Below, in pieces: positions 8,913-20,217 of a stretch of DNA of 64,000 nucleotides (its first letter is position 1; each line of letters begins with the position of its first letter). The notes beneath the pieces are model-generated. The model saw only the letters and a program-made list of their open reading frames with translations. It was not told where the DNA came from and did no database searches. The translations under genes were made by a program, and so were the position numbers. The stretch comes from Planctellipticum variicoloris (lineage in GTDB: Bacteria; Planctomycetota; Planctomycetia; Planctomycetales; Planctomycetaceae): contig NZ_CP130886.1 in the NCBI RefSeq assembly GCF_030622045.1, forward strand, positions 3,423,557 to 3,487,556, written 5' to 3'.

Positions 8913-9773
8913 CTACACGTCACACAGCCGCACGGCCTCTTCCAGCCCGGCGATCGGGTCGCGGGTCGGGATGAATTCCTGGCCGACGTAGCCCGTGTAG
9001 CCGACCTCGATCAGCTTCCGCAGGATCGGGGGGAAGTGGATTTCCTGGTTGTCGTCCAGTTCGGCCCGGCCGGGGTTCCCCGCCACGTGGATGTGACCCA
9101 GGATGTCCTTGAATTCCTCGATCCGGCGGATGACGTCGCCGTGCATGATCTGCACGTGGTAGATGTCAAACAGCATTTTCAGCCGGGGCGAATTGACCTG
9201 CCGGATGATCTTGGCGACGAGGTTGATGTCGTCCCCCTGATAGCCGGGGTGCCCCTTCATGGGGTGCGTGTCATCGCGGGTGTTGAGGTGCTCCAGGCAA
9301 AGCGTAACCCCTTTTTCTTCCGCATACCCGACGGCCTGCTTGAACCCGGCGACGCAGTTGGCGAGGCATTCTTCGTTGGAGAACTCGCCGCTGGTCGGAT
9401 CCTCGGCGTTCCGCCATTTGTAGCCAGTGAAGGCGATCACGTTCGGGCAGCCGGCCGCGGCGCTGGCGTCGATGGCGGCCTTCGTCGCCGCGATCACCTC
9501 GGCATGGTAAGCGGGGTTATTGAAACCCTTCACGAACGGGGCGCCCGGCATGCCGTTCGGGGCGAGGACGCATTTGAGGCCGTATTTCTGCAGGGTCGGC
9601 CAGTCTTCGGGGGGGACGATTTCGAGGGCGTCGCAGCCCAGTTCGCGGGTGACCTGGCACATGCGGTCGAGATCCCAGTTCTCGCCGGCGATGTTAAAGC
9701 ACCAGAAGACGATCGACTGCTTGATCCGGCCCTTGACGACGGATTTCTGAGCAACGCGGGGAGCGGCAGACAC
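8913..9773 (-). CDS. hyi: Hydroxypyruvate isomerase family TIM-barrel protein
   Basis: A 286-residue xylose-isomerase-like TIM barrel. Diagnostic segments are FWCFNIAG near the N-terminus, the metal-ligand glutamate in TLCLEHLNTR, LKMLFDIYHVQIMHGD (Asp and His), HIHVAGNPGR, and the C-terminal VGQEFIPT glutamate, all characteristic of Hyi enzymes that interconvert hydroxypyruvate and tartronate semialdehyde in glyoxylate metabolism. No signal peptide is evident; the first 15 residues are basic and serine-rich. Planctomycetes have many TIM-barrel sugar isomerases and exact substrate assignments vary, so the enzyme name is probable and not certain. It stands alone, 195 bases upstream of the vWA gene with a palindromic repeat in between. 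Confidence 0.82.
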   Translation of the reverse strand: MSAAPRVAQKSVVKGRIKQSIVFWCFNIAGENWDLDRMCQVTRELGCDALEIVPPEDWPTLQKYGLKCVLAPNGMPGAPFVKGFNNPAYHAEVIAATKAAIDASAAAGCPNVIAFTGYKWRNAEDPTSGEFSNEECLANCVAGFKQAVGYAEEKGVTLCLEHLNTRDDTHPMKGHPGYQGDDINLVAKIIRQVNSPRLKMLFDIYHVQIMHGDVIRRIEEFKDILGHIHVAGNPGRAELDDNQEIHFPPILRKLIEVGYTGYVGQEFIPTRDPIAGLEEAVRLCDV

Positions 9774-9869
9774 GGCGAAGTCCCTCCAGAAGCGACACGA
9801 AACGACAGGCTCGCATCGTACTGTCCGGACGCGAGGCTCGAAACGGTCCGGCCGCAGACGAGGATCCGG

Positions 9870-9888
9870 AAGAAGTTTTACCGCGGAG
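9870..9888 (+). repeat. Left fragment of the CCGCGGAG repeat, cut by the IS110 element
   Basis: AGAAGTTTTACCGCGGAG at 9870-9888 is identical to the start of the intact repeat at 27867 onward. The match stops exactly at 9888, and its continuation (GAGACGCGGAGG) reappears at 11111. The 1.2 kb in between is the IS110 element. Confidence 0.8.
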
Positions 9889-9923
9889 CGGCTGTGTTGT
9901 TGGTCAAGGTGGATTTGTGAGAT

Positions 9924-11783
<1,860 letters not shown>

Positions 11784-11811
11784 CGCGGTGAAATGATCTT
11801 CTCTCCGGCGT

Positions 11812-13071
11812 TCATTCGGTATCAAACGCGAGCGCCGGCGGACTGGCGACCGGGGTCGATTCTTCGTCCCGGTGCCGGATGGCGATCGGGACGTAGATGA
11901 TCGCCGCCAGCAGGGCGGTTGCGGCTGAGGTTAGAAACATCGCGGTAAACCCGGCATCCACAATGATCCGCCCTAGGATTGGCGAGAAGAGGAGCGAGCC
12001 GAAGTCGGTGAAACCCAGGATGATCGCGGTTCCGGCGCCTCGGGACTCGGGCGGAAACGCTCCCGAACCCAGCGAGACGACGGCCGGGAAGAGCAGGGCG
12101 TGGCCGAAGCCGCAGACGATCGCCGGCAGAATGAACTGCCAGCCTTCCGTGACGGGCAACAGCAGCAGATGGCCGGCGGTGTGGCCGAGCAGACCGCGGA
12201 TGAGCATCCAGTGGCGGCCGATGGTTCGGCTCCAGTTTCGCGCCAGGATGCGGAAGGCGAAGGCGGAGACTGCGTAGGCGCTGAAGAACCAGCCGAGCCC
12301 TTCGATGCCGCGATGCGTCGCGTAGCGGGTGAGAAAGACCGTCGTGACGGTGACACCCAGTCCCATGATCATCGAGACCAGAACCACCATGCCGGGCCAG
12401 TGCCGGAACAGCAGTCGAAAGGCCGGCGCCGAGGGATGCTCCCGGAGCGGCCGGTCGCCGTCGGTGAGGATCAGCACGATGATCAGATAGACCACCCCCA
12501 CGACTGCGGCGGTGCCGAATAGCGCGGCAAATTGCACGTGGCCGTGGGGCAGAAAGCGGATGTACCAGTCGGCGATGTTCGAGCCGAGAATCATGCCGAT
12601 GAACCCGCTGCTGCCGAGGTTGCCGATGACTTCGGTCCGGCGATGGGCGGGCACTCGGTGCTGGATGTTGGTCATCGAACAGGCGAACATGCTAGTCAGG
12701 CCGACGACATAGGCGATCCGGCCGAGATAGATCGCCCAGCCGATGTCGCGGGCGACGATCAGCAGACCGCAGCCGACGAGGTACAGCAGCGACGAGAGAA
12801 TCCACATCCGCCGGGTGCCGAAGTCGTCAATGACGTGGGCCGCAGAGAGCCGGACGACGACGGCGACGGCAAGTCCCACGGCGACGATATCGCCGGCGAT
12901 CCGCTCGGTCCCTCCCAGAAAGCTCACCAGTTCGGCGAACCGGAACGTCAGCGCGTTGGCCAGCACCAGGGCGGTGTTGGCGAGGTACTGCAGCCAGAAG
13001 ACTTTGCCGTAGACTTCGTCCTCACGGACGTTCAGCGGCAACGGCGGAGCAGGGGGCGGGGTGGTCATCAC
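11812..13071 (-). CDS. MFS transporter
   Basis: A 419-residue polytopic membrane protein with about twelve hydrophobic segments and the layout of the major facilitator superfamily. The loop after the second helix carries DDFGTRRMWILSS, the position of the MFS motif A, and a charged cytoplasmic loop (DGDRPLREHPSA) separates the two six-helix halves. The N-terminus is Pro-rich and short. No neighbouring enzyme indicates the substrate. It is monocistronic as far as can be seen: 127 bases separate it from the ABC permease downstream of which it lies, and the repeat-bounded GxxExxY cassette follows its 3' end. Confidence 0.88.
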   Translation of the reverse strand: MMTTPPPAPPLPLNVREDEVYGKVFWLQYLANTALVLANALTFRFAELVSFLGGTERIAGDIVAVGLAVAVVVRLSAAHVIDDFGTRRMWILSSLLYLVGCGLLIVARDIGWAIYLGRIAYVVGLTSMFACSMTNIQHRVPAHRRTEVIGNLGSSGFIGMILGSNIADWYIRFLPHGHVQFAALFGTAAVVGVVYLIIVLILTDGDRPLREHPSAPAFRLLFRHWPGMVVLVSMIMGLGVTVTTVFLTRYATHRGIEGLGWFFSAYAVSAFAFRILARNWSRTIGRHWMLIRGLLGHTAGHLLLLPVTEGWQFILPAIVCGFGHALLFPAVVSLGSGAFPPESRGAGTAIILGFTDFGSLLFSPILGRIIVDAGFTAMFLTSAATALLAAIIYVPIAIRHRDEESTPVASPPALAFDTE

Positions 13072-13198
13072 TCAGCGGCAAACGGGGCGGGAGGAGGGCA
13101 GTCCCTCTAGAGCAATCATAGACGCGGCCTCGCGAATTCGCGACAGACTCTACCAGGACGCCTTCACTCGCCACCCGCTGCTGACCACTTCTTTTCGG

Positions 13199-14026
13199 CT
13201 AACCGCCGTAGGCGCTATATCTTCGCAGGCCGCGCTTCAGCGCCCAGCGGTTTGCCAGGTAGAGGACTACGACCCAGCCGGCCTCAATCAGCAGCTCGCG
13301 CGCCAGCACGGGCGGCGAATACCGGCCCAGGATCACGGCCGAGGGGAAAAAGGCCAGGTATTTGAACGGCAGCCACTGGATCCAGCCGGCCACCGGCTCC
13401 GGCAGCCAGTCGAGGGGGAGCATGTGCCCCGACAGGAAGTAGCTCAGCAACATGTAGATGAAAATCAGCGAGCTGACTTCGAGGAACCAGAAGGCCAGCA
13501 GACCCAGCAGGGCTTCGATCAGAAATCCGACCAGGAACGCCATGATCAGCGAGGCGATCCAGGCGGCGACGAGCGTTGGCGTGACTTCCTGTCGGAAGTA
13601 GTCCCGGCAGAGGTAGAACACCAGCAGAAACGGGCCGGTCGCCACGGCGTAATAGACCAGTTTGTGGGCCACCCGGTTCCAAAACATCCAGTCGATCAGA
13701 TCGACCGGCTGCGTCAGGAAGCGTTTGATCGAGCCGTCGCGGACGTCGCGGGCGATCCCCGAGGTCAGTCCCGGCATGCTCGAAAACGCCCGGCCGACCA
13801 TCACCAGGAGGTAATAGGCCACCATATCGGAATAGCGGTAGGAGTTGATCACGCGCTCTTCGCCGGCGGACTGAGCCTGGTAGATCGCTCCCCAGAGGAA
13901 CACCTGGGTCACGATGGGCAGAAACCGAACGAGGGTGGCGAAGGCGAAGTCTCCCCGGTAGGCGAGGCGCTCGTCAATCGACGTCCGCAGGATGAACCAC
14001 TTCGTCCGGAGCGTGGTGGAGTTCAT
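13199..14026 (-). CDS. ABC-2 type export permease (DUF990-like)
   Basis: A 275-residue permease with six predicted membrane segments. The segment [19 protein letters not shown] after the second helix pair is typical of the ABC-2 permease group annotated COG4587/COG3694 (DUF990). The ATG overlaps the stop of the ATPase gene in an ATGA arrangement (14023-14026), implying translational coupling. Systems of this kind usually consist of one ATPase and two different permeases; only one permease is present here, so it may act as a homodimer, or the partner may be encoded elsewhere. The substrate is unknown. Confidence 0.87.
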   Translation of the reverse strand: MNSTTLRTKWFILRTSIDERLAYRGDFAFATLVRFLPIVTQVFLWGAIYQAQSAGEERVINSYRYSDMVAYYLLVMVGRAFSSMPGLTSGIARDVRDGSIKRFLTQPVDLIDWMFWNRVAHKLVYYAVATGPFLLVFYLCRDYFRQEVTPTLVAAWIASLIMAFLVGFLIEALLGLLAFWFLEVSSLIFIYMLLSYFLSGHMLPLDWLPEPVAGWIQWLPFKYLAFFPSAVILGRYSPPVLARELLIEAGWVVVLYLANRWALKRGLRRYSAYGG

Positions 14027-15036
14027 CGCGAGGCCGCCTCAACCCGGTTGGAGTCGGTCGGAGTGCTGCGAGTGAAGAACTCGGAAATCACTTCTTCCAG
14101 CGGCCGTTCCTGCACGCCGACGTCTTCGATCGGGTACTGGCTGAGGAGAGCGGCGAGGATTTCCGGGATCTGATTCCGGGGAACTTCCAGCTTCACCCGC
14201 GGCGGGGCTTCTTCGATGATCCGCCCGAAGCGCTCCAGACCAGGCGGAATGACCGAGCCGGCGAACTGCAGTTGAATCAGCTTGTGGCTGGCGAACCGCT
14301 CGTTGATTTCGTCGAGGGGGCCGTCGTGCTTGATCTCCCCCTCGTTGATGATGATCGCCCGTTTGCAGAGGGCTTCGACGTCCTTCATGTAGTGGCTGGT
14401 GAGGATCACGGTGACTCGTCGGCGTTGCTGGTATTCCCGCAAGAATTCCTGCACACGACGCTGAGAAACGACATCCAGCCCGATGGTGGGCTCGTCGAGA
14501 AAGAGAACTTCCGGGGCGTGGAGCAGGGCGGCGATCAGTTCCATCCGCATCCGCTCGCCGAGCGACAATTCCCGGACTGGCTGGCGGATGAGCTTTTTCA
14601 CATCGAGCAGGCTGGTCAGTTCGTCGAGTCGCTGGTCGAACTCGGCGGGATCGATCCGGTAGATCTCGCGGTGCAGCCGGAACGATTCAAGAGCGGGGAG
14701 GTCCCACCAGAGCTGGTTTTTCTGGCCCATCACCAGGGAAAACCGGCGGCGGTAGGCGTGAGCCCGTTCCCAGGGGACGTAGCCCAGGACGGTCGCGGAA
14801 CCGGTCGAGGGATAGATCAGCCCGGACAACAGTTTCAGCGTGGTCGTCTTGCCGGCGCCGTTTGGGCCGAGAAAAGCGACGATTTCGCCCGGTTCAATGT
14901 GGAAGCTGACCCCCCGCACCGCCTGGACGGTGACGTATTCCCGGCGGAAGAGGGCTTTGACGGATGCCATCCACCCATCGCGTTTGCGGTAAACGCGATA
15001 GGTTTTGGTCAGGTTCTGCACTTCAATGGCGGCCAT
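14023..15036 (-). CDS. ABC transporter ATP-binding protein (COG4586 type)
   Basis: A 337-residue ATPase. Walker A is [16 protein letters not shown], the Q-loop region [16 protein letters not shown], the signature [16 protein letters not shown], Walker [13 protein letters not shown], and the H-loop ILTSHYMKD. The N-terminal extension ([24 protein letters not shown]) before the nucleotide-binding core is characteristic of the COG4586 exporter ATPases. The C-terminal 100 residues form a regulatory-like domain. It lies 9 bases after a small membrane protein gene and overlaps the permease gene by 4 bases, so the three genes form one operon. Confidence 0.93.
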   Translation of the reverse strand: MAAIEVQNLTKTYRVYRKRDGWMASVKALFRREYVTVQAVRGVSFHIEPGEIVAFLGPNGAGKTTTLKLLSGLIYPSTGSATVLGYVPWERAHAYRRRFSLVMGQKNQLWWDLPALESFRLHREIYRIDPAEFDQRLDELTSLLDVKKLIRQPVRELSLGERMRMELIAALLHAPEVLFLDEPTIGLDVVSQRRVQEFLREYQQRRRVTVILTSHYMKDVEALCKRAIIINEGEIKHDGPLDEINERFASHKLIQLQFAGSVIPPGLERFGRIIEEAPPRVKLEVPRNQIPEILAALLSQYPIEDVGVQERPLEEVISEFFTRSTPTDSNRVEAASR

Positions 15037-15045
15037 GCAGACATC

Positions 15046-15540
15046 TTAGCGGGGCGAATCCGCCCGGTCATCTCTGCCCGCCGTCCCCGGCGGAACCACC
15101 TGCAATTCCGCGCGGCGCTGCAGTCCGAGGACCACGAGACCGGTGGCGGCGAAGGCGGGGCCTTCGAGGGAGGTCCACCAGATCGGCATTCCCTCGGCGA
15201 TGTCGAGCCCCAGCACGATCGCTCCGTGGAGGGGAGAGAGCAGCGCCAGGCAGCGGATCAGCGGCCAGTACCGACGAACGTCGAACGAGATGAAGAATAC
15301 CGTGGCCCCGTGCAGGGCGTACATCAGCGACGCCGATCGCGCCAGATAGCCTGCCACCGGGTCCGCCGGCAAACCTTCCAGCCCTGCGGCGCGGGCGGCG
15401 TCGCTGAGCCAGACGTGGGGCACGACGACGGCGAACAGGGCGCAGAGATCGACCAGTCCGAACAGCCGCAGGAGGCGAGCGACATTCCGGAACGGATCGC
15501 CCGTGGGAACGGCGGAAGACGGCGGGGCGGGATTGGTCAT
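15046..15540 (-). CDS. Small membrane protein at the head of an ABC exporter operon
   Basis: A 164-residue protein with about four hydrophobic segments (LFGLVDLCALFAVVVPHVWL, SLMYALHGATVFFISF, LSPLHGAIVLGLDI, FAATGLVVLGL) between a Pro-rich N-terminus and a charged C-terminus. I do not recognise the family. It ends 9 bases before the ABC ATPase gene on the same strand, so it is probably co-transcribed and may be an accessory subunit, although its short helices do not look like a second ABC-2 permease. Confidence 0.7.
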   Translation of the reverse strand: MTNPAPPSSAVPTGDPFRNVARLLRLFGLVDLCALFAVVVPHVWLSDAARAAGLEGLPADPVAGYLARSASLMYALHGATVFFISFDVRRYWPLIRCLALLSPLHGAIVLGLDIAEGMPIWWTSLEGPAFAATGLVVLGLQRRAELQVVPPGTAGRDDRADSPR

Positions 15541-15700
15541 AAATTGTCAGCGGGAGGAGAGCGTCTGCAGCAGAAGTCGGCTTATGCTCGCCGAGCCCGA
15601 TTCCGGATGCCAGTCTGGAGGAGGGATCGGGAATCGAGTTCTTCCGTTTTCGACAGGGGAGCGATCGAAGTATACTCCTCGCAACATCTCAACCAGCGAC

Positions 15701-15782
15701 CGGTGGCCGGGGCTGGACCGACGGGCGGCCCCGGTGCATGCTGTTCCGGGGCTTCGCGAAGACGCTCCAGCCCCGGCCACCC
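15701..15782. repeat. Dispersed palindromic repeat (family A), copy 2
   Basis: It begins CGGTGGCCGGGGCTGGACCG and ends GCCCCGGCCACCC, matching the reverse complement of 8811-8892 along its whole length. It occupies the 302-base spacer between the divergent ABC operon and the PIG-L deacetylase gene; nothing else is recognised in that spacer. Confidence 0.85.
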
Positions 15783-15842
15783 TGACTTCACGGTTTGAGA
15801 AGTGAACATGGCTGAAACCTTTCAGGCCTGACGGAGCCGGTT

Positions 15843-16637
15843 GTGACCTCGGACGCTGCCAAACTGCGAATTCTGGCGATTCATGCCCATCCCGACGATA
15901 TCGAGCTGCAATGCGCCGGGGCGCTGCTCCGGCTCAAGGCGCTGGGGCATGACATCTTCATGGCCACCATGACACCCGGCGACTGCGGGAGCGCGGAGCT
16001 CACCTGTGACGCCATTTCAGCCGTCCGGCGAGAAGAGGCCCGGCAGTCCGCCGTGCTGATCGGGGCCGAGTATACCTGCCTGGAGTTCCGGGATCTGTCG
16101 ATTGTGCACGACAATCCCAGCCGTCGACGGGTGACGGAATACATCCGCCGGGTGCGGCCGGATGTGGTCATCACCGCTCCGCCGGTCGATTACATGAGCG
16201 ACCACGAAGTGACCAGCAAGCTGGTTCGCGATGCCTGTTTCAATGCGTCGTGTCCGAACTATGTGACCCAGCAATGGGATCCCGCCCCGGCGACGGAGAA
16301 GATTCCGTTTCTGTATTACGTCGACGCGATCGAAGGGATCGACTGGTACGGCCGGCCGCAGCCGGTAGACCTGCTGGTCGACGTTTCGGAGGTGTTCGAA
16401 CGGAAGCTGGAGATGCTGGCCTGCCATGCCAGTCAGCGGGAATGGCTGCGGCGGCAGCATGGGCTGGACGAGTACCTCGACGGCTGCCGGCGGTGGTGCG
16501 GCACCCGCGGCACGCAGATCGGGACCGAATACGCCGAGGCGTATCGGCAGCACATCGGGCACCCCTATCCGCACGACGATATGCTGTTGAAACTACTTCA
16601 GCCCGGCGCGACCTGCGTCCGGCCGGAATCCGCATAG
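15843..16637 (+). CDS. PIG-L (LmbE) family deacetylase
   Basis: A 264-residue member of the LmbE/PIG-L zinc deacetylases. The metal motif AHPDDIELQCAG is at residues 14-25, TPGDCGSAE follows, and YMSDHEVTSKLV supplies the third ligand histidine. No signal peptide is present. The start is a GTG at 15843; no in-frame ATG lies before the AHPDD motif. The family removes N-acetyl groups from sugars such as GlcNAc-inositol or GlcNAc-malate, but planctomycete genomes carry many paralogues of unknown substrate, often in sugar catabolism contexts. A small membrane protein gene follows 24 bases on. Confidence 0.88.
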   Translation: MTSDAAKLRILAIHAHPDDIELQCAGALLRLKALGHDIFMATMTPGDCGSAELTCDAISAVRREEARQSAVLIGAEYTCLEFRDLSIVHDNPSRRRVTEYIRRVRPDVVITAPPVDYMSDHEVTSKLVRDACFNASCPNYVTQQWDPAPATEKIPFLYYVDAIEGIDWYGRPQPVDLLVDVSEVFERKLEMLACHASQREWLRRQHGLDEYLDGCRRWCGTRGTQIGTEYAEAYRQHIGHPYPHDDMLLKLLQPGATCVRPESA

Positions 16638-16661
16638 TCTTTCAGAAGCCAGGAACCTGCG

Positions 16662-16883
16662 ATGTCCGCGACTGCGACTCCCACAGTGGAAGCCCATTTC
16701 GAAGCGAGCGAATTCCCCGAGTTCGAGCAGGCGGATCGCGCCGCCGGGCTGATGCTGGCCCGGCTGCTGATCTGCCTGTTTGCGCTGCTGGTGATCGGGA
16801 CGGCGGCGGTGGGGTACTGGACGTCCCAGAACGAAGCCAACGGCACAGATCCGTATGCGTCGGAGGCCTATTCGCTCAAGTAA
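16662..16883 (+). CDS. Small single-pass membrane protein
   Basis: A 73-residue protein with an acidic N-terminal half (EFPEFEQADR), one membrane helix (AAGLMLARLLICLFALLVIGTAAVGYW) and a short polar tail ending in YSLK. AGGA precedes the ATG at 16662. It starts 24 bases after the PIG-L deacetylase gene and is likely in the same transcript. I do not recognise the family and give no function. Confidence 0.6.
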   Translation: MSATATPTVEAHFEASEFPEFEQADRAAGLMLARLLICLFALLVIGTAAVGYWTSQNEANGTDPYASEAYSLK

Positions 16884-16899
16884 GCTCGAAGCCATACGC

Positions 16900-16937
16900 T
16901 GGGTGGCATGCCCCGAGTCTTCGAAGGGCGTGTTTTC
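16900..16937. repeat. Dispersed repeat (family B), copy 1
   Basis: The segment starting TGGGTGGCATGCCC and ending GGGCGTG is an imperfect inverted repeat around GAGTCT. Copies in the opposite orientation are at 24025-24059 and 57114-57150. This copy lies between the convergent small membrane protein gene and the BRCT-MerR-TPR gene. Confidence 0.8.
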
Positions 16938-16944
16938 ACGTGCG

Positions 16945-18189
16945 CTATTCCGTCACGTTTCCCGCCGCCAGACGCTGTCGGGCGCGTTCCGCCCATGGGC
17001 CGCGCTGGTCGAATTCCAGGTAGCGCCGCCAGTGACCGGCGGCCTCCTCGGTCCGGCCGCTCGCTTCAAGCAGCTCGGCCAGGTGAAAGTGGGCTTCGGG
17101 ATAGTCGGAGTGGACGTCGAGGGCCACGCGGAAGGCTTCTTCCGCGGCTCCCGGTCGGCGGGATTCCATCAGGAGACAGCCGAGCTGAGTCCAGGCTTCC
17201 AGGAACTGATGGTCCAATTCGACGGCCACGTAGTACCGCTCGATTGCGCCGCCGAGCTGGTTCTGGCGGTAGAGCAGTTCGGCCAGGTGGAAGTGCAGGG
17301 CGGGGTCGGTGGGGCGATCGACGAGCGCCATCCGGAGGGCTTCTTCGGCCTCGCCGAGTTCGCCGGCTTCGGTCAGGTTGGCGGCCTCGTGCAGCCAGTC
17401 GTCGGCGGTCCAGCCGACGCGTTGCCGCTGGAGGGCTTCGTGCTGCAGGAACGGGACGGTATCGGCTTCGGGTTCTGCGGGGACGGACTCGTCGAAATCG
17501 AAGACGCGCTGGCCGCTGGCGGATTCGATCAGGCCGCGTTCGTCGCGATAGACCAGCGCCTCGCCGCTGCCGAGAACTTCCAGTTGAGCCAGCGAACGGT
17601 CGACGTCGGGAAAGACGGAACGCAAGCGTGCGAGGCTGGCGGCGATCTCCGCGGGAGGAATCCCTTTGGCGACCAGTTCCGAGAGTTTGCGGACGCGGGC
17701 GACTTCGCCGACGTCGAAATAGGACAGCCGGTAGAGCTTTCGGGCCGGTTTAATCAGCCCGGCCCGCTCCCACCGGCGGACTTCGTGAACCGACAGACCG
17801 AGCATCTGGGCCAGCATCGCCGGGGTATGCAGCTCGCGGGATTCCAGGCCACGGTCTTCGAGTCCCAGGGCTTTGAGGAACTCCGCCTCGCTGAGAACAC
17901 GTAGATTCTGCCCGCGTTGCTGGAGCCGATGGGCGTCCTCCAGCTTCACGGATGGACGCCCGTCCTCCTCCAGCGGCCAGCCCTCCTCGCCGACGACCAG
18001 CAGCGTCGTCTGCTGATTGACGTGGAGGGTGGCGGTACCTCCGTGCTGCTCGACCAGCTCGCCCGCCTGGCGATGGGTCAGGCTGGCCAGCGTGCCGGTG
18101 AAGGTCACCCGTTCGCCGGCCAGAACGCCATCGCCCTGAGCAGAGGGAGGTGGTGATTGAGCAGGCTCGGCGGCGTCGGAAGCAGTCAT
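16945..18189 (-). CDS. BRCT-MerR-TPR fusion protein
   Basis: A roughly 414-residue cytosolic fusion. Residues about 25-105 form a BRCT-like domain (VTFTGTLASLTHRQAGELVEQ, TTLLVVGEE) as in the C-terminus of NAD-dependent DNA ligases. About 120-190 is a MerR-type winged helix (MLAQMLGLSVHEVRRWERAG, YFDVGEVARVRKL). About 285-400 contains at least three TPR units (LHFHLAELLYRQNQLGGAIERY and relatives). The ATG at 18189 is preferred over the one at 18198 on the basis of sequence only; both are possible. MerR plus TPR suggests a transcription or DNA-bound scaffold; the BRCT is unusual in that company. It is divergent from glyA with a 216-base spacer. Confidence 0.8.
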   Translation of the reverse strand: MTASDAAEPAQSPPPSAQGDGVLAGERVTFTGTLASLTHRQAGELVEQHGGTATLHVNQQTTLLVVGEEGWPLEEDGRPSVKLEDAHRLQQRGQNLRVLSEAEFLKALGLEDRGLESRELHTPAMLAQMLGLSVHEVRRWERAGLIKPARKLYRLSYFDVGEVARVRKLSELVAKGIPPAEIAASLARLRSVFPDVDRSLAQLEVLGSGEALVYRDERGLIESASGQRVFDFDESVPAEPEADTVPFLQHEALQRQRVGWTADDWLHEAANLTEAGELGEAEEALRMALVDRPTDPALHFHLAELLYRQNQLGGAIERYYVAVELDHQFLEAWTQLGCLLMESRRPGAAEEAFRVALDVHSDYPEAHFHLAELLEASGRTEEAAGHWRRYLEFDQRGPWAERARQRLAAGNVTE

Positions 18190-18414
18190 GCAGATCACAC
18201 GTTAAGCGCCCGGAAAAACGGACGCAGGACGGAAAACCCATCGGCATAACGCGATGCAACGGGCGGATCAGTGGCGAGTCGAGGGCGTCTAGAATTATAA
18301 AGTGTGATTCCCCGGGCAGATACCGTACCGCCGGAACGGCTGGCGGATGGTGTTCGGGCCGGGGAACCCGCGGACGATGGCCGTCCGCGCCCGCCGTCTT
18401 CAGGAGTTGCCGCA

Positions 18415-19656
18415 ATGTCCGCCTTGAGTCAGACCGATCCCGACATTTTCGCCGCCATTGAACACGAGCAGACGCGGCAGGTTGACGGTCTGGAGCTGAT
18501 CGCCTCCGAAAACTACACCAGCGCGGCCGTCATGGAGGCGGTCGGTTCGGTCCTGACCAATAAATACGCCGAGGGTTACCCCGGTCGACGGTATTACGGC
18601 GGCTGCGAGCACGTCGATACGATCGAGTCGATCGCGCGCGACCGGGCCTGCCAGCTCTTCGGAGCCGAGCACGCCAACGTGCAGCCGCACGCCGGTTCGC
18701 AGGCGAATATGGCGGCCTATTTCAGCGTGCTGCAGCCGGGCGACACGATTCTGGCGATGAATCTGTCGCACGGGGGGCACCTGACGCACGGGATGAGCCT
18801 GAACTTCTCGGGCATGCTGTACAAGGTCGTGCCGTACGGCGTCCGGGAGTCCGATCACCGGATCGATTTCGACGAAGTCGCCCGGCTGGCCCGCGAGCAC
18901 AAGCCGAAGATGATCGTCGCCGGGGCGAGCGCCTATCCGCGCGAGATCGATCATGCGACGTTCGCCGAGATCGCCCGCGAAGTCGGCGCGTACCTGATGG
19001 TCGACATGGCCCACTACGCGGGACTCGTCGCCGCGGGGCTGCACAACAGCCCTGTGCCGGTCGCCGACTTTGTGACCTCGACGTCGCACAAGACGCTTCG
19101 CGGCCCGCGGTCGGGCTTCGTCCTCTGCAAGGAGATCCACGCCAAGGCGGTCGATAAGACGGTTTTCCCCGGCCTGCAGGGGGGCCCGCTGGAGCACGTC
19201 GTTGCGGGGAAGGCGGTCTGTTTTCTGGAAGCGATGCAGCCGGCGTTCAAGGATTACGCCCGGCAGATCATCGCCAACGCCCGGACGCTGGCGGAGACGC
19301 TGATGTCTGCCGGGGTACGGCTGGCCAGCGGCGGGACCGACAATCACCTGATGCTCGCCGACGTGACCTCGATCGGCCTGTCCGGCAAGATTGCGGAGCA
19401 GACGCTGGACAAGGCGGGAATCACGGTCAATAAGAACATGATTCCTTACGATCAGCGAAAGCCCCTCGACCCGAGCGGCATTCGCCTGGGGACGGCGGCG
19501 CTAACGACGCGCGGGATGAAGGAAGCCGAGATGAAAAAGGTCGGCGCGTGGATCCTCGGCGTGCTGCAGCATGCGGACGACGAGGCGGTCGTGGCGCGGA
19601 CGCGGCAGGAGATTGAAGAGTTCTGCAAGGCGTTTCCGGTGCCGGGGATTGGCTGA
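18415..19656 (+). CDS. glyA: Serine hydroxymethyltransferase
   Basis: A 413-residue PLP enzyme converting serine and tetrahydrofolate to glycine and methylene-tetrahydrofolate, the main one-carbon entry point. Family hallmarks are [50 protein letters not shown] and the PLP lysine Lys226 in [14 protein letters not shown]; the length is standard. The ATG at 18415 has CAGGAG (18401-18406) eight bases upstream; the open frame begins earlier at 18304 but the extension has no family counterpart. The 5' leader has a small 7-bp hairpin (GCGGACG/CGTCCGC) around 18370-18388, with no riboswitch I can recognise. A classic intrinsic terminator follows the stop codon. Confidence 0.97.
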   Translation: MSALSQTDPDIFAAIEHEQTRQVDGLELIASENYTSAAVMEAVGSVLTNKYAEGYPGRRYYGGCEHVDTIESIARDRACQLFGAEHANVQPHAGSQANMAAYFSVLQPGDTILAMNLSHGGHLTHGMSLNFSGMLYKVVPYGVRESDHRIDFDEVARLAREHKPKMIVAGASAYPREIDHATFAEIAREVGAYLMVDMAHYAGLVAAGLHNSPVPVADFVTSTSHKTLRGPRSGFVLCKEIHAKAVDKTVFPGLQGGPLEHVVAGKAVCFLEAMQPAFKDYARQIIANARTLAETLMSAGVRLASGGTDNHLMLADVTSIGLSGKIAEQTLDKAGITVNKNMIPYDQRKPLDPSGIRLGTAALTTRGMKEAEMKKVGAWILGVLQHADDEAVVARTRQEIEEFCKAFPVPGIG

Positions 19657-19690
19657 TTGATACGCGTCCACGCAATGGGCTGACGACGAT

Positions 19691-19729
19691 GACGGCGGCA
19701 GAGCAAGGGCTCTGCCGCCGTCTTTTTTT
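19691..19729 (+). terminator. Intrinsic terminator of glyA
   Basis: A perfect 14-bp stem (19691-19704 with 19709-19722), four-base loop AAGG, and seven T residues at 19723-19729. It lies 35 bases after the glyA stop codon. This is the clearest Rho-independent terminator in the window. Confidence 0.93.
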
Positions 19730-20217
19730 GGGGGGGGGAGTGGGAGAACCCCTCCGTTCCCGGGGTGTCGCTGCGCGCAACCCCGAACTACCGTCTGCAG
19801 ATCCCGCCGGGGTCGACGGAAAAACTCGGAGACTCCAGACAACTTCCTCTGGCTATTCTCTATATCTCTGTTCGCGATTCCCTCTCCTCGCCACTGGCGA
19901 CACGACCGTCACAGTGGCACAGCGTTCCGGTGAACGGCGCGAAGTGGCGCCGACTGGCCGTCCGCGGCCGATCGGTGTCACGCAGCGACGGGAGGTTGGA
20001 TGCCGGACGGGCTTGGCTGTGAATATAGATTCGTCAGGCGATGCGCATCGCGCGGCTGCGCCGCCCCGGCAGGTCGAGAAGATGACCGACCGGGACCACC
20101 AAAACGCTCTCTTTCCCGGCGAGCTGCAGGGGGAGAGACTCTTACGCTCGCCGTTCCGGGCGAGTATTTTCACAGCGTTCCTTTGCGCGAGATCCGAAAT
20201 CTGGTTGTGAGAGATCT
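19730..20217. other. Intergenic region without a convincing gene
   Basis: The 488 bases begin with a run of ten or so G residues after the terminator. An open frame through 19689-20210 crosses the glyA terminator and has no motif, so it is not called. Part of it (GGCGCCGACTGGCCG near 19942) resembles GACGCCGACTGGCCG near 23859, so it may include degenerate repeat sequence. Confidence 0.5.

Noticed and set aside
18360-18414. Possible riboswitch in the glyA leader
   Set aside because: Only a 7-bp hairpin is visible; I cannot match glycine, THF or SAM riboswitch cores.
19689-20210. 173-codon open frame after glyA
   Set aside because: It starts inside the glyA terminator hairpin and shows no protein-like features.
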